Positions 42,831-51,204 of a stretch of DNA of 64,000 bases are shown here, piece after piece. The stretch lies in the NCBI RefSeq assembly GCF_030816715.1, contig NZ_JAUSYH010000001.1, positions 5,766,001-5,830,000 of the forward strand, given 5' to 3'. Below the pieces are notes generated by a model, which was given only the letters and a program-made list of their open reading frames with translations, was not told the DNA's origin and searched no databases. The stretch is from Streptomyces achromogenes (GTDB lineage: Bacteria; Actinomycetota; Actinomycetes; Streptomycetales; Streptomycetaceae). The stretch's first letter is position 1. Each line of letters starts with the position of its first letter. The position numbers were made by a program, and so were the translations under genes.

Positions 42831-43724
42831 TCACGCGGTGAACGGGGAGCCCGTCACGACGGCCGCGAGCCGCGTCCCGGGCGCGAAGGCCCCCTCCTCG
42901 GCCAGCACGACCAGGGCGTAGAGCGACTTGGCGACATAGAGACGTTCGACGGGCAGACCGTGGCGGCGCTCGAAATCCGCCGCGAACGCCTCCAGTTCGG
43001 GGGTGACCCGGGCGTATCCGCCGAAGTGGAAGCGCTCGTCGAGGCTCCAGTCGCCGCGCCGCCCCCCGAACGCCTCCTCCTGCAGGGCCCCTATCTCCTC
43101 GCCCAGGAAGCCGCCCTTGAGGACCGGTATGCCCAGCGCCCGCAGACCGTGACCGGGGGCGAGGCCCGCGGCCAGGCCCGCGAGCGTGCCGCCGGTGCCG
43201 CACGCGAGGGCCACGACGTCGGCGCGGCCCCGCAGTTCCTCACCGAGCGCCCGGCAGCCGCGGACCGCCGCCGCGTTGCTGCCGCCCTCGGGAACGACGT
43301 AGGCGTCCTCGGCGCCGGCCGCCCGCAGGACGGCCGCGAGGGTGTCCGGCTCGGTCTTGCGGCGGTACGTGGCGCGGTCCACGAAACGCAGCCGCATGCC
43401 GTCCGCCGCGCACCGGGCCAGCGAGGGGTTCAGCGGCCGGCCCGCCAGCTCGTCGCCGCGCACCACGCCGACCGTGGGCATCCCCAGCAGGCGGCCGGCG
43501 GCGGCCGTGGCCCGCAGATGGTTGGAGTAGGCCCCGCCGAAGGTCAGGAGCGTCCGGCCGGCCGCCTGCTCCAGGTTGGGCGCGAGCTTGCGCCACTTGT
43601 TGCCGATCAGCTCGGGATGGATCAGGTCGTCCCGCTTGAGCAGCAGCCGTACGCCGTGCCGGGCGAACCGGTCGTCGGTCACCTCCTGGAGGGGGGAGGG
43701 AAGGCGCGGGCGCAGGTCGGTCAC
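42831..43724 (-). CDS. PLP-dependent D-cysteine desulfhydrase / ACC-deaminase family
   Basis: A 297-residue fold-type-II PLP enzyme. The PLP lysine is in IGNKWRKL, followed by TFGGAYSNHLRATAAAG, and the phosphate loop is ACGTGGTLAGLAAG. Family members deaminate 1-aminocyclopropane-1-carboxylate or release sulfide from D-cysteine; sequence alone does not choose. I start at GTG 43724; an ATG at 43742 would add six residues. Divergent from the encapsulin gene, with about 170 bp between. Confidence 0.87.
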   Translation of the reverse strand: MTDLRPRLPSPLQEVTDDRFARHGVRLLLKRDDLIHPELIGNKWRKLAPNLEQAAGRTLLTFGGAYSNHLRATAAAGRLLGMPTVGVVRGDELAGRPLNPSLARCAADGMRLRFVDRATYRRKTEPDTLAAVLRAAGAEDAYVVPEGGSNAAAVRGCRALGEELRGRADVVALACGTGGTLAGLAAGLAPGHGLRALGIPVLKGGFLGEEIGALQEEAFGGRRGDWSLDERFHFGGYARVTPELEAFAADFERRHGLPVERLYVAKSLYALVVLAEEGAFAPGTRLAAVVTGSPFTA

Positions 43725-43898
43725 CCGCTCATTGTCGAACATCGTTCGGGGAAACGTGCTTCTTCCCAGGCCCACGATGATCCATTCCCGCTCTTTCGGG
43801 TAATAGCACGACCACACTCCGTGATGGAAGGCTGGCCGCATGAACGAAGTGCACCGGCGCAGTTCGGCGTCCGTGCATGAATCGGGAGGGCATTTCTC

Positions 43899-45305
43899 AT
43901 GTCGGTAGGCGAAGAGGTCCGCACGGAGTCGGGCAAGCCGCAGCAGAGTCTCGGCACCGCGGCCGCGCGGAACCTGGCCACCACGACCAAGTCCGCGCCG
44001 CAGATGCAGGAGATCAGCTCCCGCTGGCTGCTGCGGAATCTGCCCTGGGTGGATGTGCAGGGCGGGACGTACCGGGTGAACCGGCGTCTGACGTACGCGG
44101 TGGGCGACGGCCGCATCACGTTCGTCAAGACCGGCGACCGCGTCGAGGTCATCCCGGCGGAGCTGGGCGAACTGCCCGCACTGCGCTCCTACGAGGACGA
44201 GGAGGTGCTCGCGGAACTCGCCCAGCGCTGCCGGCAGCGGGAGTTCGCCCCCGGCGAGGTGATCGCCTCCTTCGGCAGCGGGAGCGAGGAGGCCTACCTG
44301 CTGGCGCACGGCCGCGTGGAGAAGGTCGGCACCGGCCCCTACGGCGACGACCAGGTGCTCGGGGTGCTCGCCGACGGCGCGTACTTCGGCGATCAGGCGC
44401 TGCTCGACGCGGACGCCATCTGGGAGTACACGGCCCGCGCCGACACCGCCTGCACGGTGCTGGTCCTTTCCCGGCAGGACGTCGAGCAGGTCGCCGAGCG
44501 CGCCGAGTCGCTGGGCGAGCACCTGCGGCGGCTGCGCGCGATCCCCGAACAGCGCACCAACAAGTACGGCGAGAAGGTGGTCGACCTCGCCGCCGGCCAT
44601 GCCGGCGAGCAGGACATCCCGCACACCTTCGTGGACTACGACGCGAGGCCCCGCGAGTACGAACTGAGCATCGCGCAGACCGTCCTGCGCATCCACTCGC
44701 GGGTGGCCGATCTGTACAACCAGCCGATGAACCAGACCGAGCAGCAGTTGCGGCTGACGGTCGAGGCGCTCAAGGAGCGGCAGGAGCACGAGCTCGTCAA
44801 CAACCGGGAGTTCGGGCTGCTCCACAACTGCGAGTACGACCAGCGGCTCCAGCCGCACGACGGCGTGCCCAGCCCCGACGACCTGGACGAACTGCTGAGC
44901 AGGCGGCGCGGCACCAAGATGCTGCTCGCCCACCCGCGCGCGATCTCCGCGATCGGCCGCGAGCTCAACAAGCGCGGACTCGTCCCCGAGACGATCGACG
45001 TCGGCGGCAACCGGATCCCGACCTGGCGCGGGGTGCCGATCTACCCGTGCAACAAGATCCCGGTCACCGAGGCCCGCACCAGCTCGATCATCGCGATGCG
45101 CCTGGGTGAGCAGGACCAGGGCGTCATCGGGCTGCGCCAGTCGGGCCTGCCGGACGAGATCGAGCCGAGCCTGTCCGTGCGGTTCATGGGCATCAACGAA
45201 CAGGCCATCATCAAGTACCTGGTCACGGCCTACTACTCGGCCGCCGTCCTGGTGCCGGACGCGCTGGGCGTCCTGGAGAACGTCGAGATCGGCCGCTGGC
45301 GGTGA
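43899..45305 (+). CDS. Family 2B encapsulin shell protein (EshA-like, with cNMP-binding insertion)
   Basis: A 468-residue protein usually labelled a cyclic-nucleotide-binding or EshA-like protein. N-arm (1-60; EISSRWLLRNLPWVDVQGG), start of an HK97 E-loop (60-95; YRVNRRLTYAV), an inserted cNMP-binding beta-roll (about 97-215; EFAPGEVIASFGSGSEEAYL, GAYFGDQALLDADAIW), the long P-domain helix (255-302) and A-domain (303-468; PTWRGVPIYPCNKIPV). HK97-like encapsulins self-assemble into icosahedral protein shells in the cytosol; 2B members carry this insertion. The nucleotide cassette lacks the usual Glu and Arg. GGGAGGG precedes the ATG. The next gene, a prenyl synthase, overlaps by 4 bp and is the likely cargo. 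Confidence 0.9.
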   Translation: MSVGEEVRTESGKPQQSLGTAAARNLATTTKSAPQMQEISSRWLLRNLPWVDVQGGTYRVNRRLTYAVGDGRITFVKTGDRVEVIPAELGELPALRSYEDEEVLAELAQRCRQREFAPGEVIASFGSGSEEAYLLAHGRVEKVGTGPYGDDQVLGVLADGAYFGDQALLDADAIWEYTARADTACTVLVLSRQDVEQVAERAESLGEHLRRLRAIPEQRTNKYGEKVVDLAAGHAGEQDIPHTFVDYDARPREYELSIAQTVLRIHSRVADLYNQPMNQTEQQLRLTVEALKERQEHELVNNREFGLLHNCEYDQRLQPHDGVPSPDDLDELLSRRRGTKMLLAHPRAISAIGRELNKRGLVPETIDVGGNRIPTWRGVPIYPCNKIPVTEARTSSIIAMRLGEQDQGVIGLRQSGLPDEIEPSLSVRFMGINEQAIIKYLVTAYYSAAVLVPDALGVLENVEIGRWR

Positions 45306-46414
45306 CCTCCGCCGTCAGGCGAAATCCCAGCGGGGCGCGAGACGGGCGGGAGCCCGCCGGAAGCCGGGACGACGGCGGTGCGGGACCGGCCGGCGGGCAC
45401 GAGGCGGCGGCCGTCCTGGAAGGGTCCCGGGCCGCGGTCGATCCGGAACTGCGGTCGGCGATCGACTCGTTGCCCGGCTCCCTGCGCAGGGTCGCGCTTC
45501 ACCACTTCGGCTGGGAGCACGCGGACGGCACCCCGGCGGCGGGCAACGCGGGCAAGGCGATCCGCCCGGCCCTCGTGCTCGCCGCCGCCGCCGCGCTCGG
45601 CGGCCCGGCGGCCCGCGCGGTGGCCGTCCGGGCGGCCGCCGCGGTCGAACTGGTCCACAACTTCACGCTGTTGCACGACGACGTGATGGACCGGGACACC
45701 ACCCGCCGCCACCGTCCCACCGCCTGGACCGTGTTCGGAGACGCCGACGCGATCCTCGCCGGTGACGCCCTGCAGGCCCTCGCCCTCGGGATGCTCGCCG
45801 CGGACCCGCACCCCGCGTCCGCGGCGGCCGCCGCCCGGGTCGCGGCCTGTGTGGTCGAGCTGTGCGCCGGCCAGCAGGCGGACACGGCCATGGAGAGACG
45901 CGGCCCCACCGAGATCACCCTCGAGGAGGTGCTCGCCATGGCCGAGGCCAAGACGGGCGCGCTGCTCGGCTGCGCCTGCGCGGTGGGCGCGCTGTACGCG
46001 GGCGCGACGGAGGCGGACGTCGACGCGCTGGACGCGTTCGGCCGGGAGGCCGGACTCGCCTTCCAGCTCATCGACGACGTCATCGGCATCTGGGGGGACC
46101 CGCGGCAGACCGGCAAGCCGGCCGGCGCCGACCTCGCCGCCCGCAAGAAGTCCCTGCCGGTGGTCGCCGCGCTCACCTCCGGCACCCCGGCGGCCGCAGA
46201 GCTCGCGGAGCTGTACGCGGCGCCCTATCGCCCGGCCGACCTGGACCGCACGACGCTCGCCGTCGAACGGGCCGGCGGACGCGCGTGGGCGCAGGAGCAG
46301 GCGGCCGACCGCATGTCCCGTGCGCTGCACGAACTGACCCGGGCCGTCCCGGACCCGGAGTCGGCGGGCGGTCTGCTGTCCCTGGCCGAGTTCGTGACCC
46401 GGCGCAACGCCTAG
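45302..46414 (+). CDS. Polyprenyl diphosphate synthase, probable encapsulin cargo
   Basis: A 370-residue all-helical isoprenyl synthase. First Asp-rich motif LLHDDVMDRD (Asp126, 127, 130) followed by RRHRPT; second motif FQLIDDVIGIWGD (258-259), in which the third Asp is Gly, as in other actinobacterial members. GKAIRPAL binds IPP. Phe at -5 from the first motif suggests a short product (C15-C20), by inference. Residues 1-40 are Gly/Ala/Arg/Asp-rich and likely disordered, the type of tail used for loading into Family 2 encapsulins. GTG overlaps the shell gene stop. Confidence 0.92.
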   Translation: MTSAVRRNPSGARDGREPAGSRDDGGAGPAGGHEAAAVLEGSRAAVDPELRSAIDSLPGSLRRVALHHFGWEHADGTPAAGNAGKAIRPALVLAAAAALGGPAARAVAVRAAAAVELVHNFTLLHDDVMDRDTTRRHRPTAWTVFGDADAILAGDALQALALGMLAADPHPASAAAAARVAACVVELCAGQQADTAMERRGPTEITLEEVLAMAEAKTGALLGCACAVGALYAGATEADVDALDAFGREAGLAFQLIDDVIGIWGDPRQTGKPAGADLAARKKSLPVVAALTSGTPAAAELAELYAAPYRPADLDRTTLAVERAGGRAWAQEQAADRMSRALHELTRAVPDPESAGGLLSLAEFVTRRNA

Positions 46415-46650
46415 CCAGGCGAAAGGGGAAGTTCCGCGGGGGCGGGGGCGGGGGACCGGGCTGGGTGGCCCGGGGTACGGGGTCCGGGGCGCCGGTGTGC
46501 GGAGTGCGGGACGTCGCGAAGACCGTCGTACCCGTGCACCGGCGTGTCCGGCGTCGGTGCGTCCGGCGTCGCGTCCGCCGCCGCCGGCCGGGGGGTCCCC
46601 GGCGGTGCGGCGGGTCGTCGGCGTTGCCGGGAACGGGCGCTCCGGGGGCG

Positions 46651-47244
46651 TCAGGGCCGCTCGGGGACCACCGTCGCGACGATGTGGTCGATCAACCCCT
46701 CCGGCACCGAAACCCCGGGCAGGACGCCCTCCAGGACGGCCGGCAGGGTGAGGTGTTCCAGGAGCAGGCCGAGCATCGCGAGGTAGAGCACCACCACGGT
46801 CTCGTCGCCGCCGGGCAAACCGGACGCACGGTGGAAGTCCAGCCCCTCCTGGAGGTCGCCGCGCACCGACGTGGTGAAGGAGGACCGCAGTTCAGGACGC
46901 CGGGTCGCTTCGAGGCGCATCTCCAGCAGGGCGAGGTAGCCCGTCCGGTCACGGGTCGCGCGGGCCATCAGGTCGTGCATGAACGCGGCGACCAGCGAGC
47001 GGTCGCGCGGCTGTGCCATCAGCCCGCCGAACACCTCGGGGTCGGGCGCCAGCCTGACGTGCAGCCGGGCGTCGATCTGCCGGAGCAGGTCGTCCCGCCC
47101 GGTGAAGTAGTTGGAGGCGGTGCCCGTCGGCACGCCCGCCGCCGAGTCCACCGCACGGAAGGTCAGTCCCCTCGCCCCCTCGCGGGCGAGCACCTCGACC
47201 CCGGCGTCGACCAGAGCCGCCCGGCGCTCCGGATTTCCGGCCAT
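46651..47244 (-). CDS. TetR-family regulator
   Basis: A 197-residue regulator. N-terminal HTH: LTFRAVDSAAGVPTGTASNYF and the following GRDDLLRQI. The C-terminal half resembles TetR_C domains of unknown ligand. Divergent from the reductase gene at 47367; two palindromic operator-like repeats lie in the gap, so it probably represses that gene and itself. The 236 bp beyond its stop (46415-46650) show no gene. Confidence 0.9.
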   Translation of the reverse strand: MAGNPERRAALVDAGVEVLAREGARGLTFRAVDSAAGVPTGTASNYFTGRDDLLRQIDARLHVRLAPDPEVFGGLMAQPRDRSLVAAFMHDLMARATRDRTGYLALLEMRLEATRRPELRSSFTTSVRGDLQEGLDFHRASGLPGGDETVVVLYLAMLGLLLEHLTLPAVLEGVLPGVSVPEGLIDHIVATVVPERP

Positions 47245-47305
47245 GCGGAACCCTCTCTCTCACTTGCCGCGGTCCGCGAACCGGATCACGCAATCCCTTG
47301 CAACC

Positions 47306-47333
47306 ACTACATCTGAAGTACTACAACTGGAGT
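47306..47333. promoter_or_regulatory. Tandem TetR-type operator palindromes
   Basis: ACTACATCTGAAGT (47306-47319) and ACTACAACTGGAGT (47320-47333) are adjacent 14-bp repeats, identical at 12 positions. Each also fits the palindrome ACTnCAnnTGnAGT. They lie between the divergent TetR and reductase genes. Confidence 0.75.
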
Positions 47334-47366
47334 GGTTCGAAAACAGCCTACGGAAAGAGCCCTCAC

Positions 47367-47951
47367 TTGCGAAAGCTCACCTATTACATCGCCTGCTCCG
47401 TCGACGGCTTCATCGGAGACGTCACGGGCGACGCCTCGGCGATGCTCCCCTACGTCGACGAGGAGTTCCTGGACTTCCTGAAGTCCGAGTATCCGGAGAC
47501 CGTGCCGACCCGCGGCCGGCGCGCCTGCGGCTTCGACGACCTGGAGAACAAGCGGTTCGACACGGTCATCCAGGGCCGGCTCAGCTACGACCTGGCCTTG
47601 AAGGACGGCGATGTCAGCCCGTACGCCCACCTGCGCCAGTACGTCGCCTCCCGCACCCTCGCCGCATCGCCGAGCCCGGAGGTCGAGATCGTCGGGGAGG
47701 GACTGCTCGACACGGTGCGTGAGCTGAAGGCGCAGGAGGGCGGACTCGACATCTACCTGTGCGGCGGCTCCCGCCTGGCGGGGGAGCTGTTCGACGAGAT
47801 CGACCAACTGGTGATCAAGACCTACCCGATCGTCTACGGCACCGGCATGCCGATGTTCGCCGCCGACTGCGACGTCGCCGGCTTCGCTCTCGGCGAGGTG
47901 CGCTCCTTCGGCAACGGCGCGGTGGTGCGCACCTACGACCGCGCACGCTGA
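47367..47951 (+). CDS. RibD/dihydrofolate-reductase-like protein
   Basis: A 194-residue NADPH-dependent reductase fold. Features: KLTYYIACSVDGFIGD at the N-terminus, DTVIQGRLSYDLAL, and DIYLCGGSRLAGELFDEIDQ near the cofactor site. Members of this RibD_C/YyaP-like family are reductases of unknown substrate. The start is a TTG at 47367 (MRKLTYY); GGAAAGAG is the nearest ribosome site. A longer frame to 47298 would run into the operator repeats. Likely controlled by the divergent TetR protein. Confidence 0.85.
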   Translation: MRKLTYYIACSVDGFIGDVTGDASAMLPYVDEEFLDFLKSEYPETVPTRGRRACGFDDLENKRFDTVIQGRLSYDLALKDGDVSPYAHLRQYVASRTLAASPSPEVEIVGEGLLDTVRELKAQEGGLDIYLCGGSRLAGELFDEIDQLVIKTYPIVYGTGMPMFAADCDVAGFALGEVRSFGNGAVVRTYDRAR

Positions 47952-48004
47952 CCCACCGGTGCACGCGGGGAGCGCTCGCGCCCGGGCCGCCCTACCCTGA
48001 GGTC

Positions 48005-48199
48005 ATGGACAGGGAACAACGTGTGTGTCCCGCCTGTGGACAGCCCGTGCAGTCCGTCGTCCGGCGACACAAGACGCTGGGGGCGTGGGTGCCGCGCTGG
48101 ACGGCGGGACCGTGCCACAACCAGGAGTGCGAGGCGTACGCGGATGCGGCCGCCGAGCCCGACCAGAAGCCCGAGGCCCCCGCCGCCCCCGCCTCGTGA
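48005..48199 (+). CDS. Small zinc-ribbon protein
   Basis: A 64-residue protein with RVCPACGQPV and PCHNQECEAYAD, giving four Cys in a zinc-ribbon spacing, then an acidic Ala/Pro-rich tail. Small proteins of this type are widespread in Streptomyces; function unknown. TACCCT at 47993-47998, 6 nt before the ATG, suggests a leaderless mRNA. The stop lies inside the first unit of a 14-bp repeat array. Confidence 0.75.
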   Translation: MDREQRVCPACGQPVQSVVRRHKTLGAWVPRWTAGPCHNQECEAYADAAAEPDQKPEAPAAPAS

Positions 48200-48232
48200 C
48201 ACCGGCCTCGTGACACCGGCCTCGTGACACCG
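48191..48232. repeat. Three 14-bp tandem repeats at a gene end
   Basis: GCCTCGTGACACCG occurs three times head to tail without mismatch (48191-48204, 48205-48218, 48219-48232). The first copy contains the stop codon of the zinc-ribbon gene, so the copies look like recent slippage duplications of the 3' end. Confidence 0.92.
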
Positions 48233-48259
48233 GCGTCCTGGCGCCGGGCCGTCGGGAGA

Positions 48260-49051
48260 TCAGGAGGCCGTCCGCGGCAGGCCGCCCGTCTCCGGGTCGC
48301 GTCCGGTCAGGCAGTAGAGGCCGCCGGCCGGGTCGCGCATCACCGTCCAGTGCGGCTCGCGGGCGACCAGGAGCGCGCCGAGCCGTTCGTGGCGGACGCG
48401 TACCGCCTCGACGTCCGTCCCGCACGCCAGGTCGAGATGGGCCGAGGCCTGATCCGCGCCGTCGGGGCGCTCCTCGTCGAGCCGCTGGAGCAGTATGCGG
48501 ATCGGCAGCCCGGCCGGCTGTTCGACCACGTGGAACTCGGACCGCGAGCCCGGCCGGGACGACCAGTCGGGCAACAGGGCGCTCCAGAAGGCTGCTTCGG
48601 CTTCGAACACGGACGGCGCGAGATCCAGGCACACCTGGTCCAGCCGGCTGCCCGCCACCACGGGCGGCCGCTCGGTCTCCCCCTGCCACGGCACCGCGCA
48701 GAACGACAGCCCGCCGGGGGAGCGCAGCACGGACCATCCCTCGTGCGCGGCGGCCGTCCCCGCTCCGAGCCGCGACGCCTCGGCCACGAAGGCGGGCACG
48801 TCCTCGACGGCGAGGTCGAGGTGTGCGCCGCCGTGGCCGGCCGTGACCCCCTGGACCTTCACACAGGCGTCCGTGCCGGCCCGCGGCAGCAGCGTGACGA
48901 ACTCACCCTCGTCGCCGCGCGGTGCGGACAGTTCGGTGTCCGTGACCGCGGTCCAGAACGCGCACGCCCGCTCGAAGAGGTGGGCGGGCCGGTCGACGAA
49001 GGCGTAGGTCCAGCGGACGGCAGGGGAGGGGCGGGCGGCACGGGTGCTCAT
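48260..49051 (-). CDS. Two-domain VOC (glyoxalase/dioxygenase-like) protein
   Basis: A 263-residue protein formed of two beta-alpha-beta-beta-beta VOC modules (residues about 10-125 and 135-250). First half: GGAHLDLAVEDV, then SVLRSPGGLSFCAVP; second half: SAHLDLACGTDVEAV, then TVMRDPAGGLYCLTG. The conserved HLDL His and acidic end positions could bind a divalent metal. No substrate can be assigned. Confidence 0.85.
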   Translation of the reverse strand: MSTRAARPSPAVRWTYAFVDRPAHLFERACAFWTAVTDTELSAPRGDEGEFVTLLPRAGTDACVKVQGVTAGHGGAHLDLAVEDVPAFVAEASRLGAGTAAAHEGWSVLRSPGGLSFCAVPWQGETERPPVVAGSRLDQVCLDLAPSVFEAEAAFWSALLPDWSSRPGSRSEFHVVEQPAGLPIRILLQRLDEERPDGADQASAHLDLACGTDVEAVRVRHERLGALLVAREPHWTVMRDPAGGLYCLTGRDPETGGLPRTAS

Positions 49052-49087
49052 GGGCCGATCGTAGAGGCGGCGGCCGGAGCGGGCCTT

Positions 49088-49522
49088 TCACGTGCTGGAA
49101 CGTCCGGCGCCGTCCTTGCGCTCCATGAACCGCAGCAGGTTCCCGGCCGGGTCGCGGAACGCGCAGTCGCGCACCCCGTACGGCTGGTCGGTCGGCTCCT
49201 GGAGCACCTCGACGCCGGCCTCCCGCACGCGCGCGTGCAGCGCGTCGCAGTCGGCGGTGGAGAAGATGACCCCGCGCAGCATGCCCTTGGCGAGCAGCCG
49301 GGCCAGCGCGTCCTTGTCGGCGGGAGAGGCGTCGGGGTCGGCGCCCGGCGGTTCCAGCACGATGCTGACGTCCGGCTGGAGCGGTGAGCCGAGGGTCACC
49401 CAGCGCATCCCCTCGAAGCCGACGTCGCCTCGGACCTCCAGTCCGAGGACGTCACGGTAGAAGTACACGGCCTTGTCGTGGTCGTCCACGGCGATGAAGC
49501 ACTGGTGCAGCAGCAGGTCCAT
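49088..49522 (-). CDS. Single-domain-pair VOC protein
   Basis: A 144-residue glyoxalase/bleomycin-resistance-type protein: LLLHQCFIAVDDHDKAVYFY at the N-terminus and GVRDCAFRDPAGNLLRFME at the C-terminus, the classical VOC start and end. Starts 11 bp after the AraC gene stop on the same strand, so the two form an operon. May modify or bind a small electrophile or antibiotic. Confidence 0.87.
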   Translation of the reverse strand: MDLLLHQCFIAVDDHDKAVYFYRDVLGLEVRGDVGFEGMRWVTLGSPLQPDVSIVLEPPGADPDASPADKDALARLLAKGMLRGVIFSTADCDALHARVREAGVEVLQEPTDQPYGVRDCAFRDPAGNLLRFMERKDGAGRSST

Positions 49523-49533
49523 GGTGTCCAGCC

Positions 49534-49944
49534 TTACGGGCGTAGAGGAGGTCCGGAGCGTCGCGGGCGGGTGAACTTGCGGGCCACGCACGGCGGGATC
49601 ACCGCGCTCGGCTCGTGCGACCGCGCCCGGTACGCGCTCGGGGTCTCGCCGACCAGTTCGGTGAACCGGGCGCTGAACGAGCCGAGCGAGGCGCAGCCGA
49701 CGGCCATGCACACCTCGGTCACGGTGAGGTCGCCCCGGCGCAGCAGGGCCTTGGCGCGCTCGACCCTGCGGGTCATCAGATAGCTGTAGGGCGTCTCCCC
49801 GTAGGCCTCGCGGAAACTGCGCTGGAAGTGGCCGCAGGACATCAGCGCGGTGCGCGCGAGCGCGGCGACGTCGAGCGGTTCGGCGTACTCACGGTCCATG
49901 CGGTCCCGTGCCTGCCGCAGTCTGACCAGGTCCTCCCGTTTCAC
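49534..49944 (-). CDS. AraC-family regulator, DNA-binding domain only
   Basis: A 136-residue protein made almost wholly of the AraC double HTH: PLDVAALARTALMSCGHFQR with SFREAYGETPYSYL, then DLTVTEVCMAVGCASLGSFS with ARFTELVGETPSAYR. No separate ligand domain. It probably controls itself and the VOC gene that follows. A GTG at 49944 is used; the Shine-Dalgarno is weak. Confidence 0.88.
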   Translation of the reverse strand: MKREDLVRLRQARDRMDREYAEPLDVAALARTALMSCGHFQRSFREAYGETPYSYLMTRRVERAKALLRRGDLTVTEVCMAVGCASLGSFSARFTELVGETPSAYRARSHEPSAVIPPCVARKFTRPRRSGPPLRP

Positions 49945-50114
49945 CCTGCCAGCATGGCACGGTGACGCGCCCGGAGGTCACCTGATTCCGCCGCCCGACC
50001 GGGCGACGGCCGTCCGGGGTGCGGCGGGGCGTCGGCGGGCGCATGGTGAACGCATGGCTGGTCACCTCGCTGTCCACCCGTGGGCGCGAGGTCCGAGACC
50101 GGGAGGTAGTGGGC

Positions 50115-51041
50115 ATGGCGATACCGCCCCCGCAGTCCGAACTGGCCGATTTGCGCGTCGACTACAGCGACCACGACGAACCCGTTCTCATCCGGCCCGA
50201 CGGGACCCCGGTCGACACCTGGCGCGAGAACTACCCGTACGCGCAGCGCATGGAGCGCAGGGAGTACGACTGGCACAAGCGGCTCCAGCAGATCGAGTTG
50301 CTGAAACTGCAGAGCTGGATCAAGGACACCGGACGCAGGCTCGTCATCGTCTTCGAGGGCCGCGACGCGGCCGGCAAGGGCGGCACCATCAAGCGGTTCA
50401 CGGAGCACCTCAACCCGCGGGGCGCCCGGGTGGTCGCGCTGGAGAAGCCGACCGAGCGGGAGCGGGGGCAGTGGTACTTCCAGCGGTACGTCGAGCAGTT
50501 GCCGACGGCGGGCGAGATCGTGCTCTTCGACCGGTCCTGGTACAACCGGGCCGGGGTCGAACGGGTCATGGGCTTCTGCACCGACGACGAGTACCGGCGC
50601 TTCGCCCGCCAGGCGCCGATGTTCGAGCGGATGCTCGTGGACGACGGCGTCGACCTGGTGAAGCTCTGGTTCTCGGTGTCGCAGAGCGAGCAGCGCACCC
50701 GCTTCACGATCCGCCGGATCGACCCCGTGCGGCAGTGGAAGCTGAGCCCGATGGACGTCGCCTCGCTGGACCGCTGGGACGACTACACCGCGGCCAAGGT
50801 CGCCATGTTCCGCGACACGGACACGGCGCACGCGCCCTGGACCGTGGTCAAGAGCAACGACAAGAAGCGGGCCCGGGTGGAGGCCATGCGCAGCGTGCTC
50901 GCCCGGTTCGCCTACGCCGACAAGGACGAGGAGGTCGTCGGCACCCCGGACCCGCGCATCGTGGGCGCCGCGGCGGGGCTGCTGGAGGCGGGCGAGGCCG
51001 ACACGACGGACCCGGACCGGCCGCGCTGGCGCGAGGCGTGA
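50115..51041 (+). CDS. ppk2: Polyphosphate kinase 2 family protein
   Basis: A 308-residue PPK2 with the Walker A block VFEGRDAAGKGGTIKRF, Walker B DRSWYNRAGVERVMGF, and the lid residues QRTRFTIRRI. PPK2 enzymes use polyphosphate to phosphorylate nucleoside mono- or diphosphates. The single-domain length points to class I or III, making NTPs from NDPs. GGGAGG lies 8 nt before the ATG. It is monocistronic. Confidence 0.93.
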   Translation: MAIPPPQSELADLRVDYSDHDEPVLIRPDGTPVDTWRENYPYAQRMERREYDWHKRLQQIELLKLQSWIKDTGRRLVIVFEGRDAAGKGGTIKRFTEHLNPRGARVVALEKPTERERGQWYFQRYVEQLPTAGEIVLFDRSWYNRAGVERVMGFCTDDEYRRFARQAPMFERMLVDDGVDLVKLWFSVSQSEQRTRFTIRRIDPVRQWKLSPMDVASLDRWDDYTAAKVAMFRDTDTAHAPWTVVKSNDKKRARVEAMRSVLARFAYADKDEEVVGTPDPRIVGAAAGLLEAGEADTTDPDRPRWREA

Positions 51042-51204
51042 CCGGCGGGCGTCATTGCCGGGCGGGGACACCCGCGCGGCGCCGGAGAACGTGACCGAAC
51101 CGTCCGCCGCGCAGCACGGCCGCACCCCGCGCCCGCACGACACCGCGACCGGCACCGCGCCCGCACGACACCGCACCCGGACCGCGGACGGACGCCGAGG
51201 TTAC

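Noticed and set aside
43899..45305. Prophage remnant (HK97-type capsid)
   Set aside because: The shell protein is related to phage capsids, but no portal, protease, terminase or tail gene is near and it carries a cNMP insertion; it fits an encapsulin.
46415..46650. Third gene of the encapsulin operon
   Set aside because: The 236 bp after the synthase are G-rich and have no frame with a start signal or codon bias.
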